A DNA stretch of 64,000 bases from Bin75 sp965200435 (GTDB lineage: Bacteria > Nitrospirota > Nitrospiria > Nitrospirales > UBA8639): contig OZ241337.1 in NCBI GenBank assembly GCA_965200435.1, positions 310,001 to 374,000 of the forward strand, written 5' to 3'. The first letter of the stretch is position 1, and the number at the start of each line of letters is the position of its first letter. The notes beneath the pieces were generated by a model that saw only the letters and a program-made list of their open reading frames with translations, ran no database searches and was not told the origin of the DNA. Shown in pieces: positions 28,661 through 37,796 of this stretch. A program made the translations under genes and the position numbers.

Positions 28661-30034
28661 TCACGAAACAGGCTGATCGACGAAAACTGAAGACAGTTCT
28701 GCAGAAATCAGGGCAGCGGGTTCTTCGGTGGCCAGCATCGCAAGCGTCGCACCAGCCAGGGCTTCACGGACGGCCTGATCACGTTGGCGCAGAAGGGCTC
28801 TAATGGGATCGGTGCCTTCCTGCCCTACGTCGGCCGGTGTCGCGTCTTTCTGCGCGACGACTTGAAGCACTTCCAGCACAGTGATCCGTTCCGGTGGTCG
28901 TCCCAAGGTCAGGCCTTTGGGCTCGGCCGTTCGATACAGCAGACCGTGATTCACGAAATTTTCGACAAGGGTTTCCAACGCGGAGAGGGGCACCCCTAAC
29001 GTCGCCGCCAATTGTGGGGTTTGGCAAGGTGACGCCCCGGCCATATACTGGCGCGTGACGTGGACCAGCATGGTCAGCGCCAGATGTTCCTGGAAGGCAG
29101 CGGTGTGTTGTTTCCATCGAAGACGAGTCAGATAGGCGGTGGGATGTTGATGATAATAGGCAACTTGCGCACCGGCCAGGACGATCAGCCAGCCGATGTA
29201 GAGCCACAGGAGAAACAAAATCAGGATGGCGAAACTGGAATAGATGGCACTGTAGCGTGTCGCTCCAGCGACAAAAGACGCAAACAGCATCCCGACGATT
29301 TTCCACAAAACTCCGCCCGTCACGCCACCCACCAAGGCTGACGAGATATTCACCTGCGTATGAGGAACGAACTTGTACAAAAACGTAAAACCGAGACAAA
29401 TCAGCACAAACGGCATGAAAGCCGTCATCCAGAGCACGGCCATCCCGACGGGTTCGACTCTCAAGATTGTTTGCACGAGCCAATGGCTTTGGGCCGAAGC
29501 GATGGTGGCAACGGCCGTGAAGACGAGCACAGGGCCGACCAGAACCACACTCAAGTAGTCGGTAAATTTTCTTGCCAAAGGTCGCGCGTCGCGCACCCGC
29601 CAGATGGAATTGAGGGCTTCTTCGATTTTGTCGATCAGCGAAAACGTGGTATAAAACAACCCTACCAAGCCAACCGTCCCCAAGGCGCCGACTTTGAGGT
29701 TATTGACGAATTCGACGATGTGACCGGCGATTTCCGAGCCTTTTTCCCCCAACGGTTCCAGGCCTTGAACAAGCAGCGGTTCGAATTGTTGATGCACACC
29801 AAAGGCCTTCAGCACGGAAAACGTCACGGCCAGGAAAGGGACGAGCGATAACAGCGTGGTCGACACAAGACTCGTTGCCCTGATGCTGAGCACGCCATCA
29901 CGAAAATCTGAGATCGCCACCACGATCAACCGCAGGGGTTTGATATACAACGCGGCCACGCCCTGGAGCGCTTCGGAGTCCTGAATCCACAAATCCCGTC
30001 GAAAAAAATTCTCGATTCGATTCAAAACGTTCAC
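28661..30034 (-). CDS. YihY/BrkB-family inner-membrane protein
   Basis: About 457 residues from a GTG (VNVLNRIENFF); an upstream in-frame ATG at 30112 would extend it into atypical sequence near an IS remnant. About six membrane helices are visible (LGTVGLVGLFYTTFSLID, FAILILFLLWLYIGWLIVL), with SIRATSLVSTTLLSLVPFLAV as the family hallmark. A soluble C-terminal ~130 residues contains a winged-helix-like part (PQLAATLGVPLSALETLV). YihY proteins have no settled function despite the old RNase BN name. Confidence 0.82.
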   Translation of the reverse strand: MNVLNRIENFFRRDLWIQDSEALQGVAALYIKPLRLIVVAISDFRDGVLSIRATSLVSTTLLSLVPFLAVTFSVLKAFGVHQQFEPLLVQGLEPLGEKGSEIAGHIVEFVNNLKVGALGTVGLVGLFYTTFSLIDKIEEALNSIWRVRDARPLARKFTDYLSVVLVGPVLVFTAVATIASAQSHWLVQTILRVEPVGMAVLWMTAFMPFVLICLGFTFLYKFVPHTQVNISSALVGGVTGGVLWKIVGMLFASFVAGATRYSAIYSSFAILILFLLWLYIGWLIVLAGAQVAYYHQHPTAYLTRLRWKQHTAAFQEHLALTMLVHVTRQYMAGASPCQTPQLAATLGVPLSALETLVENFVNHGLLYRTAEPKGLTLGRPPERITVLEVLQVVAQKDATPADVGQEGTDPIRALLRQRDQAVREALAGATLAMLATEEPAALISAELSSVFVDQPVS

Positions 30035-30124
30035 GGATTTTCCTATATCACCATCAACGACTTCATTGCACCAACACCCTGATACTACGTAGGCTACAGC
30101 GGACGTTCCCAAAAGTCCAGACCG

Positions 30125-30238
30125 TGTATGGGTCCACCACCCTTGGCCCTCGGGTTGATGGTGAAGGAGGAATGCTACCGGAAAGTGGCGGCCCCTCCTC
30201 CAACTTCGAGGAGAACCAAAGGGTTCTGAACGTATACA
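30125..30238. mobile_element. 114-bp remnant or derivative of the 35.6-kb IS
   Basis: The left end TGTATGGGTCCACCAC and right end TTCTGAACGTATACA match the two termini of the IS at 35582-36668, with the interior deleted. Flanks GACCG and GATCG are one mismatch from a 5-bp target duplication. It lies just upstream of the YihY gene start and contains no gene. Confidence 0.7.
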
Positions 30239-30302
30239 GATCGCCCCTCGTATGCGACCCGTGACAGTTGGCGAACCGTTCTGATTTTTTTATGATCCCG
30301 TC

Positions 30303-30860
30303 ATGATGAAATCCATTATGCACACAGGCATCGCCGGACTTTTCTTGTTTCTCTTCCTCGTGGCTTGCGAAGAAAATACGCCCGTGCCTCCTGCCGCAAC
30401 GCCTGAGCCCAACCGGATACGGGAAAGCGACGATGCCGCGGAGGAACTCGCCCTTTTGGAGGGGCTTCGCACAGCCGAAGCGAAAAGACAACAGGACAGC
30501 AACCTCGCCACAGCGTTGCATGACGTCGGTGAACTGTATCGAGTCCGGGGGAACCTGGTTGCAGCCGAACCTTATTTCTGGCGGGCACTCCCCGTGTGGG
30601 CTGCGTCGGTCGGAGCCATGGACCCCCGCATGGCCATGAGCTTAAGCAGCCTGGCTTTGGTTTTCGAAACCAGGGAAGAATATGCGAAAGCTCTCCCCTT
30701 GGTTGAACAGGCGCTGAAAATCAGAGAGGAAGCCTTTGGCGTTGACGATCCCCGGATTGTTCCAAGTCTTGAACACTATACCAGGCTGCTTCGACTGTTG
30801 AATCGGATTGAGGCGGCAGAACGGGTGGACAGTCGACTGTGGCGTATTCGGGCTCCATGA
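30303..30860 (+). CDS. TPR lipoprotein
   Basis: 185 residues. The signal peptide (GIAGLFLFLFLVAC) ends in a lipobox, so it is probably a lipoprotein. The body carries two kinesin-light-chain-like TPRs (LATALHDVGELYRVRGNL, MSLSSLALVFETREEYAKA, ALPLVEQALKIREEAFG). TPR lipoproteins often scaffold envelope complexes; no specific partner is evident. Its stop overlaps the ATG of a 50-codon frame (ATGA). Confidence 0.75.
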   Translation: MMKSIMHTGIAGLFLFLFLVACEENTPVPPAATPEPNRIRESDDAAEELALLEGLRTAEAKRQQDSNLATALHDVGELYRVRGNLVAAEPYFWRALPVWAASVGAMDPRMAMSLSSLALVFETREEYAKALPLVEQALKIREEAFGVDDPRIVPSLEHYTRLLRLLNRIEAAERVDSRLWRIRAP

Positions 30861-31009
30861 CGAACAGGGGAAAATTTCCGATCATGGAATCTCTCAAGGC
30901 TTTTCGGCAGCAAGACACCGACGCCGAACAATCTGGCGACGACGGATGGTATCCGTCGCCGCCAGACCGCGCTCGTCTCAACAAACCCTCCCCTCAAACC
31001 AACGTCTAG
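30857..31009 (+). CDS. Small 50-residue protein
   Basis: This short frame starts at an ATGA overlap with the TPR lipoprotein stop, a typical translational coupling. It reads MTNRGKFPIMESLKAFRQQD and ends in a Pro-rich tail (YPSPPDRARLNKPSPQ). Its last codons overlap the end of the convergent Pal-like gene. It is charged and probably cytoplasmic; no family recognised. Confidence 0.4.
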   Translation: MTNRGKFPIMESLKAFRQQDTDAEQSGDDGWYPSPPDRARLNKPSPQTNV

Positions 31010-31932
31010 GCAAGCGACGCCGCATTCAAATCGATGGAAAAATGCGCTCGACGATTGGACTGGAAGCACGCTGCACTGAACACGTGACAGACTGGCCGAT
31101 CCTTCCCGAAAGAAACCACCGTCATTTGATATGACGGAATCCCTAAATGCAATAAATATTGTTTGATCGTCCGGGCGCGTCGTTCGCCGAGGACATAATT
31201 GTACGCCTGTGTTCCCCGCTCGTCGCAATGCCCTTCGATCGTAACACGGGCATGCGGGTGTGCCTTGATCCACTTAGCATTGGACTCCAACGTCCGGTGA
31301 GACTGTTCGGACAGTTGCCAACTGTCATACGAAAAAAAGACATCCCGGAGATTCTGCGAAACAGGCAGACCTTTTCTCTGAGCGTTCCCAGGAACAAGAG
31401 AATCGCCGGACGAAGGGCGGCCGGATGTCGCAATCTGCCCCCCGGTCAGACCTTGGGACAGGTTTCTGCTATGTTCCATCCCCAAAGCCCCTTCAGAAGA
31501 ATCCAAGATTCCGCTTCCCGTTGAGGCAGAAAACATAGATGAAGCGTCATGCTCTCCTGCGCTGGCGAGCAGGCTCTCGCCTTCATCGGCGTCAAGTTCC
31601 TCAGGCGACAACGCGTCGACTGTCTTGACGTCCCCTCCCAATGCATCTTCTGCCGATGCGGCGTCAAGTTCCTCAGACGACAACGCTTCGACTGCCTTGA
31701 CGTCCTCTCCCAATGCATCTTCTGCCGATGCGTCTTCTGCCGATGATGCCTCATCAAGCTGCGCAAAGGGATCATCGAAAAAGTCTTCGTCATTCGTATG
31801 ACCTGCAACCTCATGGGTCGCGTCACTTTCTTCTCCCCCGCTCACGCTGCGAATCGCTTTCTTCCCACACGCCGCAGAGAACATGAGTAAACATGACAAC
31901 GCGGCCAGAATGATGAGTTGATGTGTTTTCAT
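31006..31932 (-). CDS. Pal/OmpA-family lipoprotein with acidic tandem repeat
   Basis: 308 residues. The signal peptide ends in lipobox SAAC. Residues about 40-120 form an acidic linker with a 24-residue tandem repeat (two copies around AEDALGEDVKAVEALSSEEL), encoded by a 72-bp DNA repeat at about 31589-31732. The C-terminal ~110 residues are an OmpA peptidoglycan-binding domain: FFSYDSWQLSEQSHRTL, VTIEGHCDERGT, NYVLGERRARTI. Pal anchors the outer membrane to peptidoglycan, usually with TolB, but no tol genes are nearby and the acidic linker is unusual. Confidence 0.85.
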   Translation of the reverse strand: MKTHQLIILAALSCLLMFSAACGKKAIRSVSGGEESDATHEVAGHTNDEDFFDDPFAQLDEASSAEDASAEDALGEDVKAVEALSSEELDAASAEDALGGDVKTVDALSPEELDADEGESLLASAGEHDASSMFSASTGSGILDSSEGALGMEHSRNLSQGLTGGQIATSGRPSSGDSLVPGNAQRKGLPVSQNLRDVFFSYDSWQLSEQSHRTLESNAKWIKAHPHARVTIEGHCDERGTQAYNYVLGERRARTIKQYLLHLGIPSYQMTVVSFGKDRPVCHVFSAACFQSNRRAHFSIDLNAASLA

Positions 31933-32253
31933 GGCATGACCCTCCTTGATACCAGTTGTTATCCATTTGGCCTGAACGGCATTTCTTCTTCTCTCCAGAG
32001 ACGACTATGACAACTTCTGCACCTGCAACAGGCACATGCAAAAAGGGGGCCAACTTTCAAAAATGCCGAAGGATGTCGTGTTTCAAAAAACGTCGAACAG
32101 GCCAATCGCCAATGCCCACAAGGCGTTTCAGCTATTGGCCAAAAAATATTCAGGAGGGAATCCCAACCAAAAAGGAATGATGGTGCGGAGGCACATCAGT
32201 GCCACGACCGGGAGGAGAATCTGATGTTTTTTTTCAACAAGCGTTGCTTTTAG
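31933..32253. other. Intergenic stretch, no confident gene
   Basis: About 320 bp between two leftward genes. A plus-strand frame from about 32063 (MPKDVVFQKTSNRP...) to 32224 could encode some 50 residues, but it has no clear ribosome site or homology that I can see. A Shine-Dalgarno-like GGAGGGTC precedes the Pal-like start. Confidence 0.4.
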
Positions 32254-33663
32254 TCAACGCTTTGAACCACGCGTCTTTTCCGATGCGAACCCCGGCGCAT
32301 TCATTTCCTCGGAAACGAATTGACAGCAATGTCCGCCTTTTTCTTTTGCGCGGTACATCGCCCGATCAGCCTTCGCGATCAAAGCATCGGGATCGGTTGC
32401 GTCAACAGGATACAACGCAACGCCCACACTGGCCGTGATCGGAATCATCTGCTTTCCCACGGCAGCAGGTTGGCCGACGGCTTCCAGAACTTTTTGCGCG
32501 ACGTGCCCGGCGTCCTGCTCCCGGGTCAGATCCTGCAGCACCATGGTAAACTCATCGCCGCTGAGCCGAGCGATGGTATCGGTGCTGCGGACACAACGTA
32601 CCAGCCGCTCCGCCACGATTTTGAGCAAGGCGTCCCCTGTCTCATGACCCAGGGAGTCATTGATCGCCTTAAAATGATCCAGGTCTACGAAGAGGACCCC
32701 GACTCTCCGGTCATAGCGTTTGGCCTGAGCCAATGCCTGCTTGAGTCTATCGTAGAACAGAGTCCGATTGGGTAAATCGGTCAGAGGATCGTGATGGGCC
32801 AAGTGCAATATTCGCGCTTCCGTTTCTTGACGAACCGTTGCCAAGGCCAGGATGGTCGTCATGTGCCTCGCAAAGGGTTCAACCCATTGAATCGTGAACG
32901 GATCGAACACGCCCCGATGCGCACCATAGAGGGCCAGAGCCCCGAACGCCAAATCCCGGGTACAGAAAGGAACCAGAAGTTGCGCCGGGTATGGTCTCCC
33001 ACCCACGGACCGGGGCGCTCCATCAGGCCGGTCACGTGCGTCTTGAAGATGAAACGTTTTCCGCGTATTCAGGACGGATTCCACGTCGCGCCGTTCCTCG
33101 TCGGTCAACCGTGACGACTCCGAACTCACATGCGAATCACCGGCCCGCGCAGACACAAAAATTTCTCCGTCAGCCTCTCGAACGGTCATCCACACCAGAG
33201 GATAGGCAAAACGTTGCGTCAATTGCTCGCACAGGCGTGATAGGCCTTGTGAAAGAGGAACTCCTTGGAGAACGTGTTCGCCCAAAGCGCTGAGCAACTG
33301 GTCACCAGCCTCCAACCGCTTCCAGGCCGACACGTCTCGAATCGACCAATGGAGCGCGGCAATCCGGCCCTCGGGGTCCCGCAACGCAGAGAGACTGAGC
33401 CACGCGGGAAACTTCGCACGGCCATTCAGGGCAAGCATCACTTCGCATTCGAGGTCGGATTCGTTTTTCTCAAACTCCCGGAGGCGAGTCCGGAAAGACT
33501 CCTCCAACGCCAACAACGCGGGCAGGGAGCGTCCAATCAGAGCCCGTCGCGGCAGGTTCAGCACAAGCTCAGCCGCCCGGTTCGCCGACTGGATCATACC
33601 TTGCGAGTCGGTGACAAGATGGCCGTCACGTGGAACCAGCTCTTCTAACATCACTGTCCTCAT
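32254..33663 (-). CDS. PAS-GAF-GGDEF diguanylate cyclase
   Basis: 469 residues, soluble. A PAS domain (about 12-125; GMIQSANRAAELVLNLPRR), a GAF-like domain (about 140-285; LVPFCTRDLAFGALALYG) and a C-terminal GGDEF domain (about 290-455; DPLTDLPNRTLFYDRL, VLFVDLDHFKAINDSLGH, ARLSGDEFTMVL). The active site is SGDEF, a tolerated variant of GGDEF, and an RSTD inhibitory site sits five residues before it. It should make cyclic di-GMP from GTP under a sensory input. It starts 9 bp after the nucleotidyltransferase gene. Confidence 0.88.
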   Translation of the reverse strand: MRTVMLEELVPRDGHLVTDSQGMIQSANRAAELVLNLPRRALIGRSLPALLALEESFRTRLREFEKNESDLECEVMLALNGRAKFPAWLSLSALRDPEGRIAALHWSIRDVSAWKRLEAGDQLLSALGEHVLQGVPLSQGLSRLCEQLTQRFAYPLVWMTVREADGEIFVSARAGDSHVSSESSRLTDEERRDVESVLNTRKTFHLQDARDRPDGAPRSVGGRPYPAQLLVPFCTRDLAFGALALYGAHRGVFDPFTIQWVEPFARHMTTILALATVRQETEARILHLAHHDPLTDLPNRTLFYDRLKQALAQAKRYDRRVGVLFVDLDHFKAINDSLGHETGDALLKIVAERLVRCVRSTDTIARLSGDEFTMVLQDLTREQDAGHVAQKVLEAVGQPAAVGKQMIPITASVGVALYPVDATDPDALIAKADRAMYRAKEKGGHCCQFVSEEMNAPGFASEKTRGSKR

Positions 33664-33672
33664 TACCGGATC

Positions 33673-34407
33673 TCATTCGGGAACGTTGATGATTCCCGCC
33701 TCGACGTCGCGCTGGGCCTGCGCATAGCGTTCGGGCGTCCCTACGTCGGACCAGTACCCGGAAAACACGTACCCGGCGACCATGGCTCCCCGTTCCAGCC
33801 ACCACACATAGGCATCCATGATCGAAGAAAACCCTCCTCGCGGAACGTGGCGCAACATACACGGGTCGAGCACGTGAACACCGGCAAACATGCGACGGCA
33901 CGGGGGCACGCCGTCCTCTTCAGCCGCACGTCCCTTGCCTTGAATGCGTAAGACCCGGTCGTCCTCATCCGTTTCGACCACGCCCCAGTGCTCGACGTCA
34001 GGATCATCGCGGAGCGCCATGGTGGCAAGCGATTCCTTTTTCCGGTGACACGCCACCAATTGTGATAAATCGAGATCCGAGATCGTGTCTCCGTTCAACA
34101 CCAGAAAGGGGCCGTCATCGAAAAACTCCTCGACGCGTTTAATGCCGCCTCCTGTTCCCAGCAACACCGGTTCATAGGAATACGAAAGGTGCATGTGCCA
34201 TTGCGAGCCATCACCCAACGCGTGCCGAATCTGCTCCCCAAGATAGTGAAGGTTGATCATCACGTGCTCGACGCCATGACGACGCAGCAACAGGAGATTC
34301 CACACGAGAAGAGGATGGGGGCCCACGGGTAAAAGTGGTTTCGGGACGGACTCCGTCAAAGGACGAAGACGTATGCCGAGACCCGCTGCCAAGACCATGG
34401 CTTTCAT
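33673..34407 (-). CDS. Sugar-1-phosphate nucleotidyltransferase (MurU-like)
   Basis: 244 residues. The NTP-transferase signature is LAAGLGIRLRPLTESVPKPL at the N-terminus; LNGDTISDLDL holds the metal-binding Asp, and GYWSDVGTPERY the C-terminal motif. The short length, without a hexapeptide-repeat domain, fits MurU, which makes UDP-MurNAc from MurNAc-1-phosphate. The kinase-like partner upstream (10-bp gap) supports this. Mannose-1-phosphate guanylyltransferase is an alternative. Confidence 0.8.
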   Translation of the reverse strand: MKAMVLAAGLGIRLRPLTESVPKPLLPVGPHPLLVWNLLLLRRHGVEHVMINLHYLGEQIRHALGDGSQWHMHLSYSYEPVLLGTGGGIKRVEEFFDDGPFLVLNGDTISDLDLSQLVACHRKKESLATMALRDDPDVEHWGVVETDEDDRVLRIQGKGRAAEEDGVPPCRRMFAGVHVLDPCMLRHVPRGGFSSIMDAYVWWLERGAMVAGYVFSGYWSDVGTPERYAQAQRDVEAGIINVPE

Positions 34408-34417
34408 GGAATCGTTT

Positions 34418-35539
34418 TCACCGCCATTCAGGAATATAGTGCGTGAGGCTCAGGAGGAGCGATTCCAACTCGGGATATTTCTCCAGATTCCGTCGCACGT
34501 AGCCCAACGTCCGGGGAATGTCCTGAAGAAACTTGGGAATCCCTTTGATCCGGTCAATATAGACGAACCGGCCGGCAGCCTTCAGGTTGCGTTGAATACT
34601 CGTGAAATCAAAAAGCCGGCGAAACGCCGCACGATCCGTCAACAACAGCCGCTTCCGCCCCTCCGGATCGAGTCCCGCACACATCCCGGTGACGTACCGA
34701 TCAATCATCTCGTCGACAAACGCTTCATCCAACGCCATGTAGGAATCACGGAGGAGCGAGGCCAGATCATACGTTGCCGGTCCCAGTAACGCATCCTGAA
34801 AATCGATGACGGCCAGGCGCTCACCAGCCACCATCAGATTCCGTGAGTGATAATCACGATGCGTAAACACCCGGGGGTGACCGGCAAGCCATTCGGCGAT
34901 GGAGGCAAACCCCTTGCGAATCACGGCTTCGTCATCCGCACACATCGGCGTGTTGCCAAGCCTGCCCCAAATACCGTATTCCAAAAAATGCTCGAACTCC
35001 CACGTCAAAAGCGGCGCATCAAACGAACGGGAAAAGGCCTGACACGCACCGACATCGACGCGGTCTGCCGTCAATCGGAGATGGATCCGAACCAACGTAT
35101 CAATGGCCAACGGATAGTATTTCCGCACGGCCGGCTCCCCGTCCCTGCTACACGCATGAAATACGGTCAGGTCACCGAAATCTTCGAGATACAGCAGTCC
35201 GGCGGCTTCATCATAGAAATGAAGCGTGGGGACCGGGACCCCGGCCCCGGCCAGGGGTCGCAGGATATTCAGAAACGGAAGTTCCCGGATATCCGTGGCT
35301 ACCCCGCTCACGGCTTCTTCCGAAACTTTGAATCCTTCCGGGTCCGCCAACTGCATCAGGATCAGGGTGGAGACGGGTCCATTTTTCAATTCGAGCCGAT
35401 AATACCGCCGGTTCGACGCATCCCCGCACAACGGCACGACGTTCACCAACTCGGCCCGAAAGGGTAGCCGCGTCCGCAGCGTCGTCTCCAACAACATTGG
35501 ATCCGGGGTGGAAGGTAAAGAAACAGACTCAGGGCCCAT
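34418..35539 (-). CDS. Anomeric sugar kinase of the APH family (AmgK-like)
   Basis: 373 residues of the aminoglycoside-phosphotransferase fold. Catalytic loop FTHRDYHSRNLMV and metal-binding LAVIDFQDALLGPATYD are clear; LYLEDFGDLTVF is the hinge. AmgK phosphorylates MurNAc/GlcNAc at C1 in cell-wall recycling and is classically paired with MurU, whose likely gene follows directly. Together they would bypass de novo UDP-MurNAc synthesis, a route linked to fosfomycin tolerance in other bacteria. The specificity is inferred from pairing. Confidence 0.8.
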   Translation of the reverse strand: MGPESVSLPSTPDPMLLETTLRTRLPFRAELVNVVPLCGDASNRRYYRLELKNGPVSTLILMQLADPEGFKVSEEAVSGVATDIRELPFLNILRPLAGAGVPVPTLHFYDEAAGLLYLEDFGDLTVFHACSRDGEPAVRKYYPLAIDTLVRIHLRLTADRVDVGACQAFSRSFDAPLLTWEFEHFLEYGIWGRLGNTPMCADDEAVIRKGFASIAEWLAGHPRVFTHRDYHSRNLMVAGERLAVIDFQDALLGPATYDLASLLRDSYMALDEAFVDEMIDRYVTGMCAGLDPEGRKRLLLTDRAAFRRLFDFTSIQRNLKAAGRFVYIDRIKGIPKFLQDIPRTLGYVRRNLEKYPELESLLLSLTHYIPEWR

Positions 35540-35572
35540 ATCGATAAATTATAAAACGTCTCATCTGCCCTG

Positions 35573-36619
35573 TCACTTTGCTGTATGGGTCCACCACATT
35601 TGGCACTCGGGTTGGTGGTGAATCAGGAATTGTACCGGAGATTGCCGCCCAAGGCTATGGTGGGGCAACACGGTATTGTAGGCCAGCAACCAATCGGCCA
35701 GTTTGCGGTTAAAGGCCGCCAAATCGTCAACCAGCAAGTCCTCGTGGTAATCCACGAACTGTTCTTGGAGGGTGCGATTGAACCGTTCGACATGCGCATT
35801 CATTTTGGGGGAGCGTGGATAGGTCCACCAATGGGTGATGCCGTAGGCGTCGAGGCGCTGCTGGAAGTGGCCGTGGAACTCGGCGCCGTTGGCCGAGAGG
35901 AGGAATTGAGGCGGGGTAGGGAGCAGGGCACACAGGGCCTCGAGGCCGACCGCGGCGTGGCGGCTGGAGGCGGTGGCGGTGGCCCAGGCGAGGGCGAAGC
36001 GACTGTAGGGATCGAGGAAGGTGAACACGTAGCGCCGTAGGCCTGCGTGGAGCCGGACCACGGTATCACAGGCGAACAGGACCAGCGGTTGGGTGGGGCG
36101 CGGCCGGGGCGGCCGGGTCTTGCGGGGCCGGGCGGCGGGCTTGGGGCGGCCGCGGGCATCGAGGCGGAGCGGGGCTTGGCGCATGTGGTCGGGAGCCCGA
36201 GCGATCAGGCGCCCGATGGTGGAGACACTGGGGAGGGGCCGGCCCTGCTGCGTACACCAGGGCTGCAGCAGGACGTGCAGCTTGGCCTTCCCGAGGCTGG
36301 GGTACGTGGTCCGGAGCCGGCGGATCTCCTGGCTCAGGGCGGGCGGCCACCGGGCCTGCCGCCGCCGGTGCGGAGCCCGGGAGCGGGCGGCCAGGGCGTG
36401 CGGCTCGCCTCCGGCCTGGGTGAGCGTCCGCTGCCACCGGTAGAGGGTGCGGCGGCTCACCCCAAACGCCTCCCTCGTCGCGACCAGGCCGTGCCGAGCC
36501 CAAAACTGCAGAATAGTGAATCGGTGTTGAGCCTCGTGGGGTATCATGTCCCCACGAGGCCTGAATTGAGCTAGTCGGTAAAACCCCCGGATGCGGAAGC
36601 CGACATGGTGGATTTGCAT
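35573..36619 (-). CDS. DDE integrase-type transposase, second Asp changed to Ala
   Basis: 348 residues from an ATG after AGGAGGAGAGG; a TTG start at 36649 is possible. N-terminal HTH (ATREAFGVSRRTLYRWQR) and an rve-type catalytic domain: FACDTVVRL (first Asp), FLLSANGAEFH where the second Asp normally reads SDNG, and PKMNAHVERFNRTLQEQF (Glu). The change to Ala should disable catalysis. The stop codon lies 9 bp outside the IS terminus, in flanking DNA, so the last residues are read from the host. Layout is IS481/IS3-like. Confidence 0.85.
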   Translation of the reverse strand: MQIHHVGFRIRGFYRLAQFRPRGDMIPHEAQHRFTILQFWARHGLVATREAFGVSRRTLYRWQRTLTQAGGEPHALAARSRAPHRRRQARWPPALSQEIRRLRTTYPSLGKAKLHVLLQPWCTQQGRPLPSVSTIGRLIARAPDHMRQAPLRLDARGRPKPAARPRKTRPPRPRPTQPLVLFACDTVVRLHAGLRRYVFTFLDPYSRFALAWATATASSRHAAVGLEALCALLPTPPQFLLSANGAEFHGHFQQRLDAYGITHWWTYPRSPKMNAHVERFNRTLQEQFVDYHEDLLVDDLAAFNRKLADWLLAYNTVLPHHSLGRQSPVQFLIHHQPECQMWWTHTAK

Positions 36620-36668
36620 GACCTCTCCTCCTGTGTCGAGGAGTGCCAAATGTTTCTGAACTTATACA
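35582..36668 (-). mobile_element. 1087-bp IS element with TTTGC target duplication
   Basis: The termini are imperfect inverted repeats of about 27 bp sharing ACATTTGGCACTC (left end TGTATGGGTCCACC, right end inverted TGTATAAGTTCAG). The 5-bp sequence TTTGC occurs directly outside both ends (35577-35581 and 36669-36673), a target duplication. It carries one transposase gene. Derivatives lie at 30125-30238 and 59455-59889. Confidence 0.85.
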
Positions 36669-36884
36669 TTTGCAATATCGGAATACCCAAAGATAAGCTA
36701 TATTTCGGGAAATCCTGGATTGAATCCGTTCGTAACGAGCCTATCAACCGGACAGGCTCTCTCCAGTTGGAGGTCATCAAAGAATACTCGCAATGGGAAA
36801 GTGTGGTATTCTTTATTGATCCTCCTACGCCAAACAACCACTTAATGGATAAGAAACCCAGCGCAATAAAAAAGAGGGGGGCTC

Positions 36885-37766
36885 ATGGAAGTCGGATTTA
36901 TCGGACTCGGCAAAATGGGTATGAACATGGTGACGCGGCTCCGGGAAGACGATCATCGAGTGCTGGTCTTCGACCGGGTCCAGGACGTCGTGACACAGGC
37001 TGAAGGAACCGGAGCGGTCGGAGCCTCTTCGCTTCAGGACCTCATCTCGAAACTGGCCAAACCGCGAGCCGTCTGGGTGATGATCCCTTCCGGGGCGCCC
37101 ACGGAGGAAACCGTTCAGGCCTTAGCAGACCTGTTGGACCCTGACGACGTGATCATCGATGGAGGGAATACCAACTTCCACGACGACGTCCGCCGGGCCG
37201 CGGAATTGAGCACCAAAGGGATTCATTACATCGACGCCGGAACCAGCGGAGGCATTTGGGGGCTGCAAATCGGCTATTGCCTCATGGTCGGCGGAGAAGC
37301 AACGCTCGTTCAACGTCTTGCGCCGATTTTCACGACCTTGGCTCCAAAAAACGGATGGGCGCACGTCGGAGGTCACGGCGCCGGACACTACGTCAAAATG
37401 GTTCATAACGGCATTGAATACAGTATGATGCAAGGCTACGCCGAGGGGTTCGAATTGATGTCGAAAAGCAAGTATCATCTTGATTTACCCAAAATTGCCG
37501 ACCTGTGGATGCATGGGAGCGTGGTGCGTTCATGGCTATTGGAACTCGGGGTCGCGGCGCTCAAAGACGATCCCACGCTCGCCGGATTGGAAGGGTACGT
37601 TCAGGATTCGGGTGAAGGCCGATGGATGCTGATAGAGGCCATGGACAAGGCCGTCCCGGTCCCGACCCTGTCCGCTGCGCTCTTCACCCGTTTCCGGTCC
37701 AGGCAGGAAGTGTCATTTTCGGAGAAAATGCTGGCGGCTCTCCGCCGTGCCTTCGGCGGCCATTAA
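36885..37766 (+). CDS. gnd: 6-phosphogluconate dehydrogenase, decarboxylating (short type)
   Basis: 293 residues, the short form of the enzyme. Rossmann motif GFIGLGKMGMNMV, then IDGGNTNFHDD, the substrate loop DAGTSGGIWGLQIGYCL and catalytic KMVHNGIEYSMMQ. It oxidises 6-phosphogluconate to ribulose-5-phosphate and CO2. Preceded by GAGGGG near the start. zwf follows 30 bp downstream, so the two form an oxidative pentose phosphate operon. Confidence 0.93.
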   Translation: MEVGFIGLGKMGMNMVTRLREDDHRVLVFDRVQDVVTQAEGTGAVGASSLQDLISKLAKPRAVWVMIPSGAPTEETVQALADLLDPDDVIIDGGNTNFHDDVRRAAELSTKGIHYIDAGTSGGIWGLQIGYCLMVGGEATLVQRLAPIFTTLAPKNGWAHVGGHGAGHYVKMVHNGIEYSMMQGYAEGFELMSKSKYHLDLPKIADLWMHGSVVRSWLLELGVAALKDDPTLAGLEGYVQDSGEGRWMLIEAMDKAVPVPTLSAALFTRFRSRQEVSFSEKMLAALRRAFGGH

Positions 37767-37796
37767 GGATCAAAACGTCAACGGGAATCGAATGCA

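Noticed and set aside
31956..32224. Small plus-strand frames between Pal and the diguanylate cyclase
   Set aside because: No ribosome site, family or coupling; composition alone does not support a gene.
36047..36574. Plus-strand frame within the IS
   Set aside because: Gly/Pro/Arg-rich shadow of the transposase gene.
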